Source of the DNA: an uncultured Chloroflexota bacterium
Lineage (GTDB): Bacteria; Chloroflexota; Dehalococcoidia; UBA3495
Assembly (NCBI GenBank): GCA_913020235.1
Contig: CAJWBT010000139.1
Coordinates: forward strand, 1-6,422
Direction: 5' to 3'
DNA: 6,422 nucleotides
Shown here: piece after piece, positions 5,280-6,422 of the stretch
Numbering within the stretch: position 1 is the stretch's first letter
Layout of the letters: each line of letters begins with the position of its first letter
The notes under the pieces: model-generated
Told to the model about the DNA's origin: nothing
The model's database searches: none
Seen by the model: only the letters and a program-made list of their open reading frames with translations
Made by a program: the position numbers and the translations under genes

Positions 5280-5981
5280 ATGACAAACTTGAGGCAACTG
5301 TACATCTTGCAGGGATTGGATCTGGTCCTGGACCGCCTACGGGAAGAGACGGGCACGGCCGAGCAGGAACTCAACGCCGGCCTGATTGTCGAGGAGTTGG
5401 AGACAGGGCTGCATGAGGAAAGCGAACGCCTCCAAGAGCTGCAGAGCCAGCGTAAGCTTCAACAGTTGGAGGCAGAGGAACAGCGAGAGCGGTCCGCCCG
5501 CCTCGACGAGCAACTCTACGGCGGGGCGATCACCAATCCCCGGGATTTGGAGAGCCTGGAGCAAGAGGCTTCCCGGACCCGGGACGTGGTGCAGCGGCAA
5601 GCCGCCGAGTTGTTGGAGCTTTCGGTGCAGGCCGAAGAGGCAAAAACCAACCACGACGCATTGGCCCAGCAGCTTGCCGACGCCCAGAGCGCCTGGCACA
5701 TTCGGCAGGCGGAGCTGAAAAACCAGACCGCGCTGCTGACCGCGGAACAAGAAGAAGTTGCCGCCAAGAGGGACAGCCTGGCCGCCACGTTGGATGCGGC
5801 GGCAATCGGGCAGTACGAGAACCTGCGCCGGGCCAAAGCGGGCCTGGCAGTTGCCAAGATGGAAAGGGGTCTGTGCCAGGCGTGCCGGATGTCCCTGCCA
5901 ACCCAGCAGCAGCAGCAGGTGCGAAGCGGCCGCCAAACCGTGTTGTGCAACAGCTGCGGAAGAATCCTGTTCCCCAGCTAG
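5280..5981 (+). CDS. Coiled-coil protein with C4 zinc ribbon, COG1579 type
   Basis: A 233-residue member of the predicted nucleic-acid-binding zinc-ribbon family COG1579. Residues 1-30 match the typical start (a short helix ending in an LDLVLDRL-like segment). Residues 30-175 are an almost continuous Glu/Gln/Ala/Leu coiled coil. It is broken at about 80-95 by the family's hallmark turn, YGGAITNPRDLESLEQE, which separates the two arms of the hairpin. The C-terminal ribbon has Cys199/Cys202 and Cys223/Cys226 (CX2C-X20-CX2C) for one Zn2+, followed by the hydrophobic tail ILFPS. The length is typical. The ATG at 5280 is the only plausible start, but its nearest Shine-Dalgarno-like stretch (GGAAAGGA, 5256-5263) is 16 nt away, so initiation may be inefficient or SD-independent. 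It has its own promoter and lies upstream of rnpB on the same strand. The molecular role of the family is not established. Confidence 0.93.
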   Translation: MTNLRQLYILQGLDLVLDRLREETGTAEQELNAGLIVEELETGLHEESERLQELQSQRKLQQLEAEEQRERSARLDEQLYGGAITNPRDLESLEQEASRTRDVVQRQAAELLELSVQAEEAKTNHDALAQQLADAQSAWHIRQAELKNQTALLTAEQEEVAAKRDSLAATLDAAAIGQYENLRRAKAGLAVAKMERGLCQACRMSLPTQQQQQVRSGRQTVLCNSCGRILFPS

Positions 5982-6196
5982 CCTTTGGAACGCGGAAATC
6001 ACCCCCAGTTCCCCCGCCCCCTGGAACCCTTACCAGTCCTCGCGAGTCCGGTCCCTATCTGGAAGAGCGGTCCGGTCAAGATCACGGTCACTGCCGGGGC
6101 TAAGCACTCGCGACCGGGCAAACGCCCCTCCAGTCGGCTCTTTCGAGGACGGCAAAGAAGAGGCCTCACCGGGCTCGCGCCAAGTTCAGTCTTCTG
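5982..6196. other. Gene-free spacer between the zinc-ribbon gene and the rnpB promoter
   Basis: About 215 bp in which I find no convincing gene, tRNA or strong terminator. The short open frames on both strands lack ribosome sites and protein-like composition. The only small feature is a direct repeat, GTCCGGTC, at 6046-6053 and 6070-6077. Read-through from the zinc-ribbon gene into rnpB is therefore possible. Confidence 0.5.
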
Positions 6197-6220
6197 TTGA
6201 CCCTCTTGTTGACCCTTCTG
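6197..6220 (+). repeat. Tandem 12-bp repeat carrying two -35-like boxes
   Basis: TTGACCCTCTTG (6197-6208) is followed directly by TTGACCCTTCTG (6209-6220), differing at two positions. Each begins with TTGACC, a near-consensus -35 hexamer. Only the second is correctly spaced for the -10 at 6232. Confidence 0.75.
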
Positions 6221-6237
6221 GGGGGCTATGCTAGAGT
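6209..6237 (+). promoter_or_regulatory. Extended -10 promoter of rnpB
   Basis: TTGACC (6209-6214), a 17-bp spacer and TAGAGT (6232-6237), preceded by TG at 6229-6230, which forms an extended -10 (TGnTAGAGT). Transcription should start at about 6243-6244, which coincides with the expected 5' end of the RNase P RNA. Confidence 0.72.
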
Positions 6238-6240
6238 TTT

Positions 6241-6422
6241 GGCGGAGAGCCAGTTGGACCGGGTGACCGCCGCGGCGGCCCAACTACTTGGGACGCCGGG
6301 GAGGAAAGTCCGGGCTCCGCCGGGCAGGGTGCTGGGTAACGCCCAGGCTTCTGTGGTGGCCTCGCCACCGCGGGGGACGGAAAGTGGCACAGAAACATAC
6401 CGTCCCGACTTGTCGGGATAAG
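6241..6422 (+). ncRNA. rnpB: RNase P RNA (catalytic subunit), 3' part beyond the window
   Basis: The catalytic RNA that removes 5' leaders from pre-tRNA. The universally conserved block GAGGAAAGTCCGGGCTCC is at 6301-6318. Upstream, AGTTGG (6252-6257) pairs with CCAACT (6280-6285), consistent with P3. Downstream, CTGGG-TAACG-CCCAG (6332-6346) is the P8 hairpin, GGTGGC/GCCACC (6355-6360/6364-6369) is P9, and GGGACGG/CCGTCCC (6374-6380/6400-6406) brackets the conserved ACAGAAACATACCG (6389-6402), as in P10/P11. About 180 nt of an expected 350-400 are present, and the 3' half, including the P1 partner strand, is missing. It looks like the common bacterial type A. The exact 5' end is inferred from the promoter. 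Confidence 0.95.

Noticed and set aside
5337..6002. 221-codon open frame on the - strand opposite the zinc-ribbon gene
   Set aside because: It is a Leu/Gln-rich mirror of the Glu/Gln coiled coil. The + frame has the complete COG1579 signature and four zinc cysteines.
5999..6283. Small open frame on the - strand (94 codons) across the rnpB promoter
   Set aside because: It overlaps the promoter and 5' part of rnpB and its Arg/Gly/Gln-rich product resembles no protein. Nothing supports translation.

Overview
The window is GC-rich bacterial DNA that most resembles Chloroflexota, possibly a Dehalococcoidia or SAR202-type lineage. This placement is an inference. It rests on high GC with E. coli-like sigma70 promoters, a lipoprotein with a Thr/Pro 'TPTP' stalk (common in that phylum), a YrpB/nitronate-monooxygenase-type flavoenzyme, and a bacterial type-A-like RNase P RNA. 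The 16S gene is not present, so the phylum is not proven.

Layout from left to right. (1) A gene cut by the left edge (1-1315, +) encodes five ~50-residue repeats with paired cysteines (one incomplete), a long low-complexity linker and a small helical C-terminal domain. (2) A strong hairpin terminator separates it from a convergent lipoprotein gene (1414-2547, -). That lipoprotein has a Thr/Pro stalk and six ~51-residue repeats, also with paired cysteines. (3) A divergent promoter region (2548-2732) serves the lipoprotein and a flavin-dependent oxidoreductase of the nitronate monooxygenase/FabK-like family (2733-3695, +). (4) The flavoenzyme converges on an SbcD/Mre11-like nuclease gene (3759-5006, -). 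(5) A second divergent region (5007-5279) precedes a COG1579-type coiled-coil zinc-ribbon protein gene (5280-5981, +). (6) After about 260 gene-free bases ending in an extended -10 promoter, the 5' half of rnpB (RNase P RNA) begins at about 6241 and runs off the right edge.

The genes alternate in orientation, so each protein gene appears to be its own transcription unit, and there is no multi-gene pathway here. SbcD (DNA end processing), the zinc-ribbon protein (predicted nucleic-acid binding) and RNase P RNA (tRNA 5' maturation) are housekeeping nucleic-acid functions.

The most unusual part is the left 2.5 kb. Two adjacent convergent genes carry tandem repeats built to the same plan: Cys, Gly six residues later, a Thr/Ser-Glu helix, and a second Cys, with a ~50-residue period. 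Sequence and exact spacing differ between them (CX26C against CX30C). They look like two branches of one uncharacterised extracytoplasmic repeat family that is still duplicating its units.
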